A stretch of 64,000 bases of DNA, from contig NC_085882.1 of NCBI RefSeq assembly GCF_035222275.1, forward strand, positions 1,247,501-1,311,500, in the 5' to 3' direction. Under the pieces are notes generated by a model that had not been told where the DNA came from, did no database searches, and was given only the letters and a program-made list of their open reading frames with translations. This DNA is from Podospora bellae-mahoneyi (Eukaryota; Ascomycota; Sordariomycetes; Sordariales; Podosporaceae). This document shows, one piece after another, positions 46,823 to 59,707 of this stretch; the stretch's first letter is position 1, and each line of letters starts with the position of its first letter. The position numbers were made by a program, and so were the translations under genes.

Positions 46823-49800
46823 GTTCTCTCGCAGAAGTGATTTTCCAATCGGAAGACACCGGCACTGACTGGGCTGCACGGTTGAATGAGTAGCTCTTGT
46901 TCAGTCACACAGATCCGGGGTAGGAATACTGGGGAAGGTCCCGAGTGAATCTCCGAAATGCCCGGCTGGCAAAGTGTGACGATGGGTGATGAATCGGGAT
47001 GGTCCGCAGGACTTACAACACAGTGTGTGCGTATGTAGGTGAAGGGCCGCTCTGTAGAGTAGATATACGCTCGATGGAGGTGACACGAGGTATAGGCAGA
47101 CGTGCTGTGAATCGATAGGGTGTGGGTTTTTGTGGTGGTATGGACTGCTGTATATGTCGCTCAAAGACGCGCCAGAGAGGGGAAAGAGAGGTGTTCGTGG
47201 AGTTGGGGGACTCGCTCTCGACCTCACCAAGAAACCAATAGGGACGAGGCTCACGATATCATGGCAGGCAAAGCTCAACACGGCGGGCAAAAGTAAAGTG
47301 ACCGGCGCCTCCCGTCAGAACCAAAAAAAAAAAAATGAAATTACTTTCAAACAAAGGAGGCAAAAAACAAGAGCAAGCCCGCCAGATGCCGCTGCGCGTC
47401 GGAGAAGGCCTCTTCAGTAAAATAATGCGGTTTCTTGGTCTGTAGCATAAGATCAGCGACAAGAGCTTTTGGGAACCGATGCGGGAAAATGAACGGAACA
47501 TCGCCCGCCAGCACCCAGCCAGCGGACCACTCAGTACGGGGCACACATTAGGAAAAGGGCCTGGACAACCGAAGAGCGAGCGGGGGCAGCCGGGGTACGA
47601 CGTGGTATGGGGGTAGGGGTTACTGTATGTAGAGGGGGGTGTGGCCCGAGCAGCATCAGAGCATCTGCAAGCAAGCTGGTGGACCAAGCGCTCGGGTGGA
47701 GCATCTTTGCTGGAACAGCCAGGGGGACCGGGGAGGGACGAGGGATAAAAAAAAAATCTTGGGTTGCCTGTGAAGGAGGAGAGGAGCTGGTTGTCCGACC
47801 CTTTGCCCAGCCATGCCACCGAGGTCAGGTAGGTAGCTGACCAGCCTGGACTGGAAAAGCGGTCCCTTCCTACCAGCCGCGGAGCGAGGGTGGTGAGGAG
47901 ACAGGAGAGAGAGAATGGTGTATCTTCAGCACCTTCGTCTTCACACATGGTCCATCTCGGCAGCGCATTGTCCAGGCATATTCGGCTCCCTGCACAGGCG
48001 ATATGGTTGCGCACAGTCCAGCTGTCGTGGATGGCTGCTGGCTGGCCCGCTTCAATCTCGTCCCGAGCATCCATGCCCATATTGCCATCCGAAATGTTTT
48101 GTGGTACTCGAAGAAACCAGCTTTGGAGTCTCGGGAGTGCTTGGGCTGATGGGGTCGAAGGGGGGCTGAAGGGTTGCGGATAAACACTGGAGAAGAAGAA
48201 AAACGAGGATACATACCTGGCCGCGGGTAGCGCACTCAGAGAGGCAAAGTGTAGCGGGACAAGGGACTTGGACAGACAAGGCTAAAGAATAAGCAGAGTC
48301 GTAATCCGCACGGGGTTGGTGGGAAGGACCGCGACGAAGAGGGGTCTGTCGAGGGGTCTTATTGAGGGTTGCTGTCGTCGATGCGGTGCGATGGATGGAA
48401 TAGTTGCACGGGACCTGACGTCTGCGTCTTTCCCCGGACTGCTGAGGCTGTCTGTCCAACCTCGGCCTCCCGTGGGTCAGGCAGTGGTGTTTCTGGGGAA
48501 GAGCGGGAGAAGAAGAATCAGAAGCGGCGGCAGTGTGGGGGTCTCGAGGTGATGGCCCATCCATTGGGGTTTTATAAGAAAGGGACGGCTGCCCAGAGAG
48601 GCCGTGTGCTGCCGTGGCCGAAATGGGGTCCCTGAGGACTTTCCTAGGATCCATGCCCATGCATCTGCACCTCAGTTCACGCCCATCTCACCATGTACCG
48701 GTTGATGCCACTCCTGGCTGCCACATGCCGCTAGGCACTTCGGGATGCTCATCCAGCTCTGGGTAAAATGTCTTGCTGCTTTCTACTGGATTGCTAATGA
48801 TGATGGTAGATCCCAGCTGGTGCCGCTGGGGAGGGCGAACCGCAACCAGATTCGGCCGTCAAGAGGTTCGTTACCAGATGTGTCTTGTGTTTGAGGACAC
48901 CCATGGACACAGCATGTCAGGGTATCCGGCACCAAGGCGCGGGGCTCTCCAACTGGCGGGGTCCCGAAAAACCCGCTCTTTTTCTACCCAAGTACCTACC
49001 GTGAAGCTGTAGTGCTGGGAGAAGGGAATCAACCGTCAAGACGGGGACTCCACGGTGGTGTTGAAGGCGCCCAGAGGTGTGCCACATGGCCAAAGACCGG
49101 AATTTGCAACGAAAATGTTGAAAAGACAATCTACGATCCCGAGGACCTGGAAAGGGTGCGCCGCGAGTTCTCACGCCCGGCCGTCGCACGGAGATGACGG
49201 CTTCCACACAGTATTCTTGCGCGGCTGGCCTGATGCGGCGCAGACACTTGAGTGTTGGGGTGCCTCGAGGATGCTGGGTGTGAGTGGGGGAACAGCCAAG
49301 CGGTAGCCAGCCAACAGGAGACGAAGTATTTAGCCTCCCAGGTTGGTGTGTGAAGCAAGACCCTCCAGGGCTACTCGCAGGCTGCGGAGGTCATGCTCTT
49401 CACTCACACTTGGAGGTCACTCACAGTCAGAGGTAAGGTAAACGAGACCCGCCTCTCAGAGAAAGCCGACCATCGCTCTGGACTTCTGGCACCACCCCCC
49501 TTCATCTCCTGAGCCCCGCTTTCTTGCGTTAACGGAGCGTGATGTGGCCTGGGGCCTCTTCATCCCATCACAATGAGAGCGGATAAACGCCGAATTCGTT
49601 GACCGTCTCGAGTCCATGATGGCTCATGTCTTTGAAAATCTCTTTTGGATAGCTCTGGGCACCCGTCGACTTTTTGATCAACGTCTTTGGAGTGAGCGCG
49701 GGAGCGCGGCGTGGGGTGAATTCTGGCAGCCAAGGGACAAGGGTCGTCCCTGGACTCCCTGCCACCCGTGGTCCGTGGATCGGTTCGTTTGCTGAAGAAA

Positions 49801-52182
49801 ATATGGGGACCCGGGGTAGATCTGTCTGATTGGCGGAGTCTTCCCGCTATGGGGAGGCATTGGCTGGCAGCTGGCCCGCTTTTCCTTCTATCGATTATCA
49901 AACCAAAAATCATTTCGAGACATTTCATATTTCATTCTGTGAACACCGCTTCATTCTCTCTGGTCATTCTCAAAGACAATTCCTCTCTGAGAGGACTCGG
50001 TCAGCCACTAGGTTCAGACCACGCCCAATCCCGGATTCGGTGTACGTTCAACAGCTGGCACAAGGCCCACAGGGCGACCTCAGCTTCACCAACCACCACA
50101 CCCACTCAGTGCCACTCAGAATCCAACAAGGTTAGGTTGGGGAACCAAGAGCCGTAGAACTCGATTTTCCCGCAAACCGAGTCTATTCTTCCCACTGGAC
50201 TTGCATATGGAAAGACGCCCCATAATCTGAGGCATCAGAATGCGCACACGATTACAATCAGCGTGTCAAAGAGCCATGGACAGCCAAGGGCATCACTAGT
50301 CTCGTGTGACCCCCAACTTTTTTTTCCAGCAGCGTTCCCAAACAACTTGGAAGGCGTGGGACACACCCTAAGAAGCCACCATTTGTTTTTTTGTTTTTTT
50401 GGGCTGACACACGATGCTGGTCATGTCAGGGCCCAAGGCTCTGGGCACGCGACTGTCATGATTCACCCAAATCCACACCACTGGGACAATGACTTTGCTG
50501 CGGTATTTCTGGCATCGAATATTCTTCGGCATCCCCGAACTCCATCAGGAACACGCAACAGTGCTCATGATTTCATGATACCTACCCAGCCGAGATGGTG
50601 TGAGGTGAAGTCGCCCCCGGCAGTACCCCGCAGCTTCATAGGTAGAGCGGCTCATCGATCTGAACTGAATCTCACCAGCCACCACTCGAGTTTTGTCGTG
50701 TGCGCTAATGCGGACAAGTCGTGGGGATCGTGGTGGCCCTCGAGCAATGCCGTTGAGAAACGCGGGATGTGGGCAGCAAACCCAGGACGATCCTAGGTGG
50801 TTGTCAGCCTCGCTCAAAGTTGTAACACGAGCCCTCGAGATTCAAGTGCGAGAACAAGCATTGTCCACATCGCACCTGACCGGTTACGAGGTCAGTGATT
50901 TGCTGAAGAAGCTCCAGATGCTGTCTGGGCGGCGAAAAACCACCAAGGAAGCGCCACCGTCGTCCTAGCTGCATGCAGGTCGACCGAAAGGTGAGGATGT
51001 TGTACCTGAAGGAGGAGGTGTGTACACCCTCTTGGTGTAGTAGAAGGTCTCTTGAGAACAGCCATGCCTCGATTCTCTCAGACATCTGAGACGTAACGAG
51101 CCCACGAGTTGCTCATGCTGTGGAACACCTGGGAAGAAGGGGGCATACACGTGCACAGCAGCATGTCAACTCGCTGCCTGCCGAGACATTCGGTATTTTA
51201 CTATGTTGCCACGTAGGTGTCGACCCTCAAGCTACCTATGGACGTAGAATAGATGCCCTCTGCCAGTGGATCCCTCTGAACAGCCGAGAAGCCAAGCAGG
51301 TCGGAGATTCGCGAGTTGCGTGACCAGGAACGCGCTGCGTGATGCACGTCAAGCAGCTATCCGAACAAAACCCCTCACATCATTCTGCGACTTCAACCCC
51401 ACGGCCCACCACACAGACTTTTGGGGTGCCTGCCGAACAAATAATTGCCTGGCCAGTGCTGTCGGCTTCAACCGAAGCCGTCGCTGTCGAGGTGCGACGT
51501 TGTCACTCATCCTGAGAGGCGCCGAGGGGAACGAGACAGATTCGACAAAGATGGGATGACAAGTACGAGGCAAATAGGAAAGCCGGGAGTGCGGGCCTAG
51601 TCAGCCATCTTCCCGTGCGAGCGATCCAAAGTCTAAACTTTTCTGGGCCAATTGCAGCTCCGCGAACCTCTTCCATTCTCAGCTCAATCTCACTCTTCCT
51701 GGAAAAACTTTCAGAGATTATACATATTTCCAACACCACAGCCATAGCCGCTTTGGTTAATAACAACTTTACACCACTCCTCGGAGAGAGCAGCAACTCC
51801 AACATTATGGATATGGATATCACGGCAGGCAACACAAGTACTACAAAGCCAAAGCGGGGGGGGGTTCCAATGACCTGGGTTAAAGTGGTAAGGTCCCCTG
51901 CTTGACTGACCAATTAGGGCCCGAGCTTGGCCGAAAGGCGCTGTGTCGTCAGAGCTCCAGGGATCCCGCGCTTTTGCCTTGCGACGCAGGGCTGGCAGGC
52001 AATCTTTTCCGTCCGAGAAAGTCCCCTCTTGTCTCCCCCATGTCCACTTCGGTCCAGCAACTGTACAGCTTCCTGTCGTTGTTTGAGCTTGGTTGACTCC
52101 TAGGATGTGAGAACCTGCCTCGGGGAATCAAAGTCTATACTCTGTACATTTCTTCTTAGGTGGCTCAGCACCAATCCACAAT
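46823..52182. other. 5.4-kb gene-poor region between two regulator genes
   Basis: This gap lies upstream of both the C2H2 regulator (minus) and the SAP30-like gene (plus). Open frames at 47259-48080 and 48052-48660 (minus) have no domain, no good splice partners and overlap frames on the other strand. TACCTACC/AGGTAGGTA words occur at 47828, 48990 and 50579. A 32-codon frame (51807-51905) may be an upstream ORF of the SAP30-like transcript. No transposon-like terminal repeats noticed. Confidence 0.5.
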
Positions 52183-52834
52183 ATGGCGCCCGCGAAAGCC
52201 GCCCGGGGCGGTCAGGATGACTCCAAGACGGACACACCAAATACAAAGGAGAAAAACGGAGGGCATTCACACCAGTCCAACGGAAAGATGCGCCGTGTCG
52301 CAAGCAATACCGGTTCCAACCTGAAAGAAGTCACCAATGTCAGCGCCACGAGTGCTCCGACGATGGCGACAGCGGCTGGCTCGGCCACCACGACGGGTGC
52401 GGGTGCGCAAGGGGCGAACGTTCCTGGTGTAAGACTGCCTACCCCTTTTACACAATTTGTTGAAATTTTGCTAACTTTCTTCTTTCCAACAACAGCTCCA
52501 ATGGCCTGCCTTTGATCGCGAAGTCCTCCACGCCTACCGCCGAGCCTACCGATTGAGAACACCGACCACCTTTGCCAGCGAACACCACCAATGGGTTCTC
52601 ACCCAACCTGGGAGTCTAGGTCTCTACTCGCCGACGATTGCAAGACGAAAAGAACTCCGAAGACAAACGACGGATCAGCTGTCGACGGCGGTCAGGAAAC
52701 ACTTTAATGGTCAAGGGGCGCAAGAAAATGACATTATCGTCGAGTTTCTACACAAGATCAAGACCCGAAGACCACAAAGGCCTGTGAGGAAGCCCAGAGA
52801 GTATATACATTTACCTCCTGAGCTCGATAAATAA
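52183..52834 (+). CDS. SAP30-like Sin3-binding protein
   Basis: Two exons, 52183-52428 and 52496-52834, joined by a 67-nt intron (GTAAGA donor, CTAAC branch, CAG acceptor), giving 194 residues. The N-terminal half is disordered, with Lys, Ser, Ala and Thr (MAPAKAARGGQDDS). The C-terminal half, from LQWPAFDREVLHAYRR through SPTIARRKELRRQTTDQL, AVRKHFN and DIIVEFLHKI, matches the Sin3-binding domain of the SAP30 family, small subunits of the Rpd3/Sin3 histone deacetylase complex. That role is a family inference. An extra upstream exon cannot be excluded. Confidence 0.75.
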
Positions 52835-53729
52835 TATTGTGGGCACAACAAGCATGATAAGGCTATGGCTCAGCATTAGACGGGGAGGAAAGAACAGTAC
52901 TCCTTTGGTCTAGTAGAGTGGGAATGCTTGGATCGGTCGGCACTACACATTATGTACGGACGGACGGATGGGTGGAATGGAATAGGACTTATGGGTAATG
53001 GGATGGAAAGGGATACCTGCGACTACTACTACTACACCGCAAAAGGGAGTTTTCGGCGTTAGGAAGAGTTTTTTTTTTTCGTTTTTTTTTGTTTTCCATT
53101 CTGTAACAGTCCTTTGCTATTATTCGGGCTTTGTTTATAAATATATACCAGGCAGCATGAAAGTCTTTTTCGTGTTGTGTATGGCCAATAGATATACCAC
53201 TGTACCAAATGGTTAATGATTGCGACATTGCGATAGAGCCGAGGGACAACCACCTACCACCGACTGAGAAGAATCCCGTCGCGTGTTTTGCGTGCTGTGT
53301 GTGGGCCGGGTTTTTAATTGAGAAAAGTCGCGGGTCGCGCTCGTCGCCGCCGCTCGGACCAAGTGCCGTGGGGTGGGGTCCGTAGAAACTGGTGGTGGTT
53401 TCTACAGGTGGGCAGCGATGGTACAAACCCGCCAATAAGCGGGCTTGGAAAGGTTGCCTCAGGCTCTCATACCAGCGAAGAAGTTAGCTGCGGGTCAAAA
53501 AAGTTGTCATCGAAGCTTGATCTGGAAGAGCAGCAACTTGAAGCACATTACCAATCCTCTTTTTCCTCAGTCTTCTTGTTTCTCTCTTTCTCTCTCTCTC
53601 TTTCTCCCCGCTTTGTTGTGTGAGGTGCTTTTGTTTGACGTCACACCGAGGAAAGGTTGAAAAGCCAATTGAGGAAAATTTGAACAGAAGCTAGGTTTGG
53701 AGGGGTTAAGAAAGAGAGAGGGCTTCGCG
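52835..53729. other. intergenic: SAP30-like 3' flank and mdj1 promoter
   Basis: An 895-bp gap with T-runs at 53069-53089 and a CT tract at 53577-53610 just before the mdj1 start. No gene seen. Confidence 0.6.
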
Positions 53730-55471
53730 ATGAGTTCGAGCATACTGCTGCCCAAGGCTGCCGCGAAAACAGCTGCTATTGTTGCTCCTGTGAGGGGGGC
53801 GGTGCCGATATGTCGTCGTCAGCAGCGCATCAGATTGCCATCGGCGGGGTATAGCACCGCAGCTTCTACGAGAGCGAGACTTCCCAAGACGAGGGGGGGA
53901 GGAGTGCAGTATGCGGTTGTTCAACCTAGGGTAAGCTTTCCCCTTCTTTCCTCTTTGAAAATCACCGCGGTTCCTAACTGACGATATGTGCAAACAGTCC
54001 TTCCACACCACCCGCCCCCAGCTCGCAACCCCAAAGGACCCCTACGGCACCCTCGGCGTGTCCAAGTCGGCCTCCCAATCCGACATCAAAAAGGCCTACT
54101 ACGGCCTCGCGAAAAAGTTCCACCCCGACACGAACAAAGACCCAACCGCAAAGGACAAGTTCGCCGAGATTCAGAGCGCCTACGAGATCTTGAGCGACCC
54201 CAAGAAGAGGGAGCAGTTTGATCAGTTTGGCGCTGCTGGGTTTGATCCCTCTGGCCAGCCTGGTCCGGGAGGAGCTGGGGGTCACCCGTTTGGTCAAGGA
54301 CATCCTTTTGGTGGTGGTGGGTTCGGTGGTCAAGGCGGGTTTGGGAGCAACATCAACTTTGAGGATTTATTCTCGAGCTTTATGGGAGGTGGTGGTGGAC
54401 CTTTTGGTGGGGGGAGGGGGGGTAGAGGGGGAGGGGGCCCGTTTCAGCAGCAGGAGATCATTCAGGGGGATGATATCGAGGTGCAGGTTAATGTCAGCTT
54501 TATGGAGGCGGCCAAGGGGGCGAGCAAGACGATTACTATTTTGCCGCTGACGAGCTGCAAGACTTGCAGCGGGAGTGGGCTGAAGGAGGGGACGCAGAAG
54601 GCTACTTGTAAGGCTTGTGGGGGGTCGGGGACGAGGGTGCATTTTATGAGTGGGGGGTTCCAGATGGCGAGCACGTGTGGGAGCTGTGGGGGGAGTGGGA
54701 CGGCTATTCCCAAGGGGGCTGAGTGTAAGAGTTGTTCTGGGGAGGGGGTGACGAGGGAGAGGAAGAGTATTAGCGTTGATATCCCCGGGGGGATTGAGGA
54801 TGGGATGAGGTTGAGGGTCAGTGGGGAGGGTGATGCGCCAGCGATGGGTAGGGCTAGCACATCTGATGCGAGGGGGACGCAGGGGGATTTGTATGTGTTG
54901 GTGAGGGTGGCCAAGGATCCAAAGTTTACGAGGCAGGGATCGGATATTCTTTATACGGCTTCGATCCCGTTAACTACGGCGTTGTTGGGTGGTGAGGTTA
55001 CCATCCCAACACTGGAGGGGGATGCCAAGGTCAGGATTGGGACGGGGACGAACACTGGAGACAAGATGACGCTCGCGGGCAAGGGTATGCCGAAGTTGGG
55101 AGGGAGGAGAGGGGGGATGGGCGATTTGAAGGTGGAATTTAGGGTCACGATGCCAAAGTATCTGTCTGCGAACCAGAGGACGCTGGTCGAGATGCTGGCG
55201 GATGAGATGGGCGACAAGACGGCGAAGCGGATTATGAATTTGCATAAGACGTGAGAGAACCTTTCTGCACTCCCTTGGATTTTGGACAACCTGCTTAAAT
55301 TACATCTTGTTTTGTGGTTTTAGGTCGGATAGTTCATCAGCAGAGTCGCACAAGAACGAGGGGTTCCTCAAGTCGCTTTGGCACAATCTCACCAACAACC
55401 CGGAGCACATGCGCGAGAAGGAGAACGACGAGGCGAACAAGAAGGATGGTTCTTCTTCCGAGAAGAATTAA
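53730..55471 (+). CDS. mdj1: mitochondrial DnaJ co-chaperone (type I Hsp40)
   Basis: Three exons: 53730-53930, 53998-55250 and 55324-55471, giving 533 residues. The N-terminus ([18 protein letters not shown], Arg-rich, no acidic residue) is a mitochondrial presequence. The J domain starts at [14 protein letters not shown] and keeps the HPD motif (KKFHPDTNK). It is followed by a Gly/Phe-rich region (54250-54450) and four CxxCxGxG zinc repeats: [24 protein letters not shown] and CKSCSGEG. The two substrate-binding beta domains follow, then a Ser/Lys/Glu tail added by exon 3. By family it recruits matrix Hsp70 for folding and DNA maintenance. Both introns have clear donors (GTAAGC, GTGAGA) and a CTAACTGAC branch in intron 1. 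Coding DNA turns strongly G-rich after 54250. Confidence 0.95.
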
Positions 55472-57151
55472 AAACACAGCGAAAACAATACGACGACAAG
55501 GTTACGGAACTACGAGTGAAAAATAGTGTACGATTCTTTCGGAGTGTTTTTCCTTGAAGCTGTAAACTGCACAACAAAACTACGAACATTTGATGGATAC
55601 GATCGGTTTCACTCGACATACTGGGATGGACGGATTGTACGTTTTTGGTAGAGAAGGGGATATGGGAGGCAAGATACAGAGGTAGAGGGTGGTAGTAGGT
55701 TGGCTGAAAATGGTACATGGAGTTGTTTTGGCCTTTGTTTTTTTTTTTTTTTGTTTGCACATGCATTGGAATGGTGTTGGCTGCGGTGGCTTGCTTGGTC
55801 ACTTTTTTGAACGAAGACTATGAATTTTTCTGGTCTTTCGATCTGTTGTATATTATCAATGTATTTTTTTTTCTTTTTTGGGGGGAGGGAGGATGAAGGT
55901 AGTCGAGAGAGGCTGAACTGATTGTAGACAGACATCACAGACATATACACACCACACATTATCAACAGACAAAAGAACCACTCTGCATAGTACTATTTTT
56001 GGTTTTTCTTCCTGGGTTTGATGGTTAAGAGAGGTGGACTTGTGTATTCTTGGCATATAGGTGTAGTCAGTGGAGTTTGAATGCATGTGTTTGTGGTGGT
56101 GAAGAATTGAGGCCGGTGGTTGACGGTGGGCTCTCGGTCAATTTCTCGGGCGCTTGGGGTGAGGGGGGGTTGGCTGGCATCGGGGGAATCATGGTGAGTG
56201 AGGCCGAGGATGGCACTTCGGGAGCATGGCATGACGGGTAGGGCAGGGGAGGGCTTTGGAGAGCTGGGGTTGTTGGAGAACGATGTCTGGACTGACATCA
56301 CAGAGAGAGCAAATATGATGAGATTTGAAGATTTGAGCTGGTGAGATGTTGCCGTATGCACTATGGACTAACAGACGTTTTGTTCAGCATGTACATGGCC
56401 TACAGCACTTACCACACCGTCGACCGTTGTGCACCTCCAAAGCAAGCCACCACGATGGCGGGGGGGGTAGGAGTTAGGTAGCTCCACAACCGTTGCGACT
56501 TCCCCGGAGATGTTACCCCAGAAATGAGATCAGGAACCATCAACGGCATCCAGTTTGCGGGCATCTAGTATTCGTTTGATCGTTGCCTACTTCATCCTCA
56601 CTACTTTAGAGTTGTCGTTCTCCACGATCTAACGATATGCCACAAAGTCAATCGGACCGCGCGGTGGCTTGGTGTTGACCAAGATGGCCAGGACATGGTC
56701 TATGCAAGGAATCAGACGTAAACAGCCATAGTCTCGGCGACCACGTTTTTCATTTGTTAGAAGAGGGTTAGTGGTTAGGTACGAGGTAATGGGTAGGTAG
56801 TATGCCCCTAGGCGGGGCGATCAAAGTCGTAACGCATCCCGGCCGGCGTAGAGACACAGCATGGCATACAGCCGAGGCCGTACCGAGCATACCATACCAT
56901 ACAGAGGCCCCTCCCCGAATCCGAACTTGGGTCTTGGGTGTGAAGGGCCGATATCGAAAAGCAAGTTGTTGTCAATGGGTTAGGTAGGTTGACAGCGGCA
57001 TCATGGGTACCTAGATTGTGGATAGTGCCCAAAAAGCAAATATTTAAGATGATGATCGTCCGCCTCTGTTGTCAGAGAGAGAAGGGCAGAGACACCCGCT
57101 CTTCTCTCAGTCTCCCGATCTTTTTCACGAAACGGAAACGAGAGAAAAAAG
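55472..57151. other. intergenic: mdj1 3' flank and glucoamylase promoter
   Basis: A 1.68-kb gap. T-runs lie at 55738-55752 and 55865-55879. Repeated TTAGGTA/GGTAGGTAG words occur at 56475-56481, 56775-56800 and 56980-56990. No gene or RNA recognised. Confidence 0.55.
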
Positions 57152-59378
57152 ATGCCTTCCATCTCAAATCTTGCGCTGGCTGGCCTTTTGGCTGCTGGCC
57201 AGGGGGCTAGTGCTTCGCTCGTTGGGGCTATTCAGTTGGAGAAGTTTATCAAGCAAGGTAAGTTTTGCGGTTTGGTTCCTGGGGGGAGAGGAGTGAGGAT
57301 TTGTGTGTTTGCTGACTTGCATTTTGCCGTGACACAGAGACCCCCATTGCTCTCCAGGCTGTCCTCGACAACATCGGCCCCGACGGAATCAAGGTTCCTG
57401 GTGCTGGACGCGGTCTTGTGATTGCTAGCCCGTCTACTTCCGATCCTGATTGTGAGTTGGACCCAGTCTGCCGCCAACATGCCTTGCATGAATGTGCTGT
57501 CTAACCATGAGAAACCGCCAGATTTCTTCACCTGGACTCGTGACGCGGCCTTGACTTTCAGGACGCTGATTGATGATTTCGTGTTTGGAAACAAGGCTCT
57601 TGAGCCGTTGATCAATGATTATATCTACGGTCAGGCTCGTCTCCAGACTGTGAGCAACCCTTCGGGGACGCTTTTGCCCAACGGTGCTGGGTTGGGTGAG
57701 CCGAAGTATATGAAGGATGGTTCGAGGTATAATGGGAACTGGGGGCGTCCTCAGCGCGATGGGCCTCCTTTGAGGGCTATTTCGTTGATTCAGTACTCGA
57801 ATTACCTCGTCTCGAAGGGGCAGAAGGCGAGGGTGAAGGATGAGATTTGGCCCATCATTGCTAATGATCTGGCTTATGTTGGACAGTACTGGTACGTTTC
57901 CATTTTGTCCTTGTTGAGGTGATATCTGCTGTTGTGTCCTCCGAATCCTGCCGGCATATAAAATGCAGTGAGAAGGATGACGGGATGGCAAGCAGAAGGG
58001 ACCATGCAGCTTACTTCGACAACGTGGCCCGCGTGACCCGCGTGACCGTATGACGAGTCTGGGGAAACACAAGGCTGACAGTTGTTTTGTCTCTAGGAAC
58101 TCCACTGGCTTCGACCTCTGGGAGGAGGTGAACGGTGCCTCGTTCTTCACCACCCAGGCTCAGTACCGCTCTCTCGTCGAAGGCGAGGCCCTTGCCAAGG
58201 TCCTCGGTCTCCCCTGCACGGCCTGCGCCGAGGCTCCCCAGGTCCTCTGCTTCCTCCAGTCCTACTGGAACGGCAAGTTCATCACCGCCAACTTCATCCA
58301 GGGCAACCACAACCGCGGCGGCGTCGACGCCAACACCGTCCTCGGCCCCCTTGTCGCCTTTGACCCTTATGCCCCCTGCGACTCCCCCAGCCTCCAGCCT
58401 TGCCACCCTCGCATGCTGGCCAACTTCAAAAACTTTGTTGACACCTTCCGTGACCCGGCCTTGTACCCCATCAACAAGGGCATCCCCCAGAACAAGGGCA
58501 TTGCTCTCGGTCGCTACCCGGAGGACATTTACTACAACGGTAACCCCTGGTACCTCATCACCCTCGGTTCCGCCGAGTACCTCTACGCCGCCATCGCCAG
58601 CTGGGAGAAATCCGGCGGCATCACCATCACCCCCACCTCCCTCCCCTTCTTCAAAGACCTCTACCCCTTGGCTCGTGTCGGCACCTTTGGCAAGCTCCAT
58701 CCCGCGTACTACCTCATCAAAGGCCTAGTCAAGACCTACGCCGATTCCTTCGTTGCCGTCTCCCAAAAGTACACCCCCAAGGACGGCATGATGGCCGAGC
58801 AGTTCCTCAAGGTCGAGCCCTTCACCCCCATCTCCGCCAGAAACCTCACCTGGTCTTTTGCCGCCTTTGTCGGGATGAACCACCGCCGACAGGGCCACCT
58901 CCCTCCCTCGTGGGTCCCCAAGAATGTCAAGGTCCCTGATGTCTGCGTTGGTACCTCTGTCAAGGGCACCTACGCCCCTGCCACCCAGGCTGGTGCTCCC
59001 AATGTTACTATTCCTTGCATCTCCAACGTTCTGTTCCAGCTCAATGCCTCGACGTATTATGGCGAGAACCTTTATGTTGTGGGCAACTCGCCCACGCTGG
59101 GTAGCTGGGATTTGGAGACGGCGTACCCGCTGATGAGCAGCAGGTATACTGACGAGAGGCCGCTTTGGTTCGCCACCATTCCGCTTGAGATGGAGGAGGG
59201 TGTGTCCACGCTGAGGTACAAGTATGCCAGGCAGCAGGACTGCGGGCAGGAGTGGATTGTGGAGGAGGAGGAGAGGGTGTTGGAGGTGCCGGCTTGTGTG
59301 AAGGATGGGAGTGAGGAGGTTTTGGCGGAGAGGGATGAGGCTTTCAATGGGCCTGCTGGGTCTCCTGGCGGTTGCTAG
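57152..59378 (+). CDS. gla1: secreted glucoamylase, GH15 with C-terminal CBM20
   Basis: Four exons: 57152-57257, 57338-57451, 57522-57891 and 58097-59378, giving 623 residues. It releases glucose from starch ends outside the cell. A signal peptide (MPSISNLALAGLLAAGQGAS) leads into GH15. YFFTWTRDAAL is restored by splicing, GNWGRPQRDGPPLRA carries the substrate loop, FDLWEEVNG carries the catalytic acid Glu, and MMAEQFLK carries the catalytic base Glu. The starch-binding CBM20 follows (YYGENLYVVGNSPTLGSWD), with the second-site Trp in QEWIVEEE. The usual Ser/Thr-rich linker between the two domains is almost absent. The C-terminus adds an acidic stretch and ends GSPGGC. Intron 3 is long for this locus (205 nt). 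Confidence 0.94.
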
Positions 59379-59707
59379 ATGTTTTGTTTTGAGGAGAGCA
59401 TCTGAGAAGGGGTTGTTGTACATATATGAAATCTTTGGTTGCGAAAAGGAAAAGCATGAAGAATTGACACATGGGGGGGGGTTGTGGGGTGTAAGGTATA
59501 TTACTGAGACATAAAATTCAACTTGCACATAGTTAAGCCTTACCTTTGGTATGATTTCAACGTGGAACTCCGCAGACAATGATTGCTTCTTGCTTGACCT
59601 CCAGTGAACATCGAAAAGTGGTATATGCCCAACTGTCTATCTCTATGCAAAGAATCAACAAAAGACCGCCTACGCTTGCTTTCCCAACCCAACGCCTCCA
59701 GCCAAAA
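59379..59707. other. convergent intergenic region
   Basis: A 329-bp gap between the 3' ends of the glucoamylase and thioesterase genes. No feature recognised. Confidence 0.6.

Noticed and set aside
47259-48660. Two minus-strand frames of about 270 and 200 codons
   Set aside because: Composition like random intergenic DNA, overlapping frames on the other strand, no domain, no convincing splice sites.
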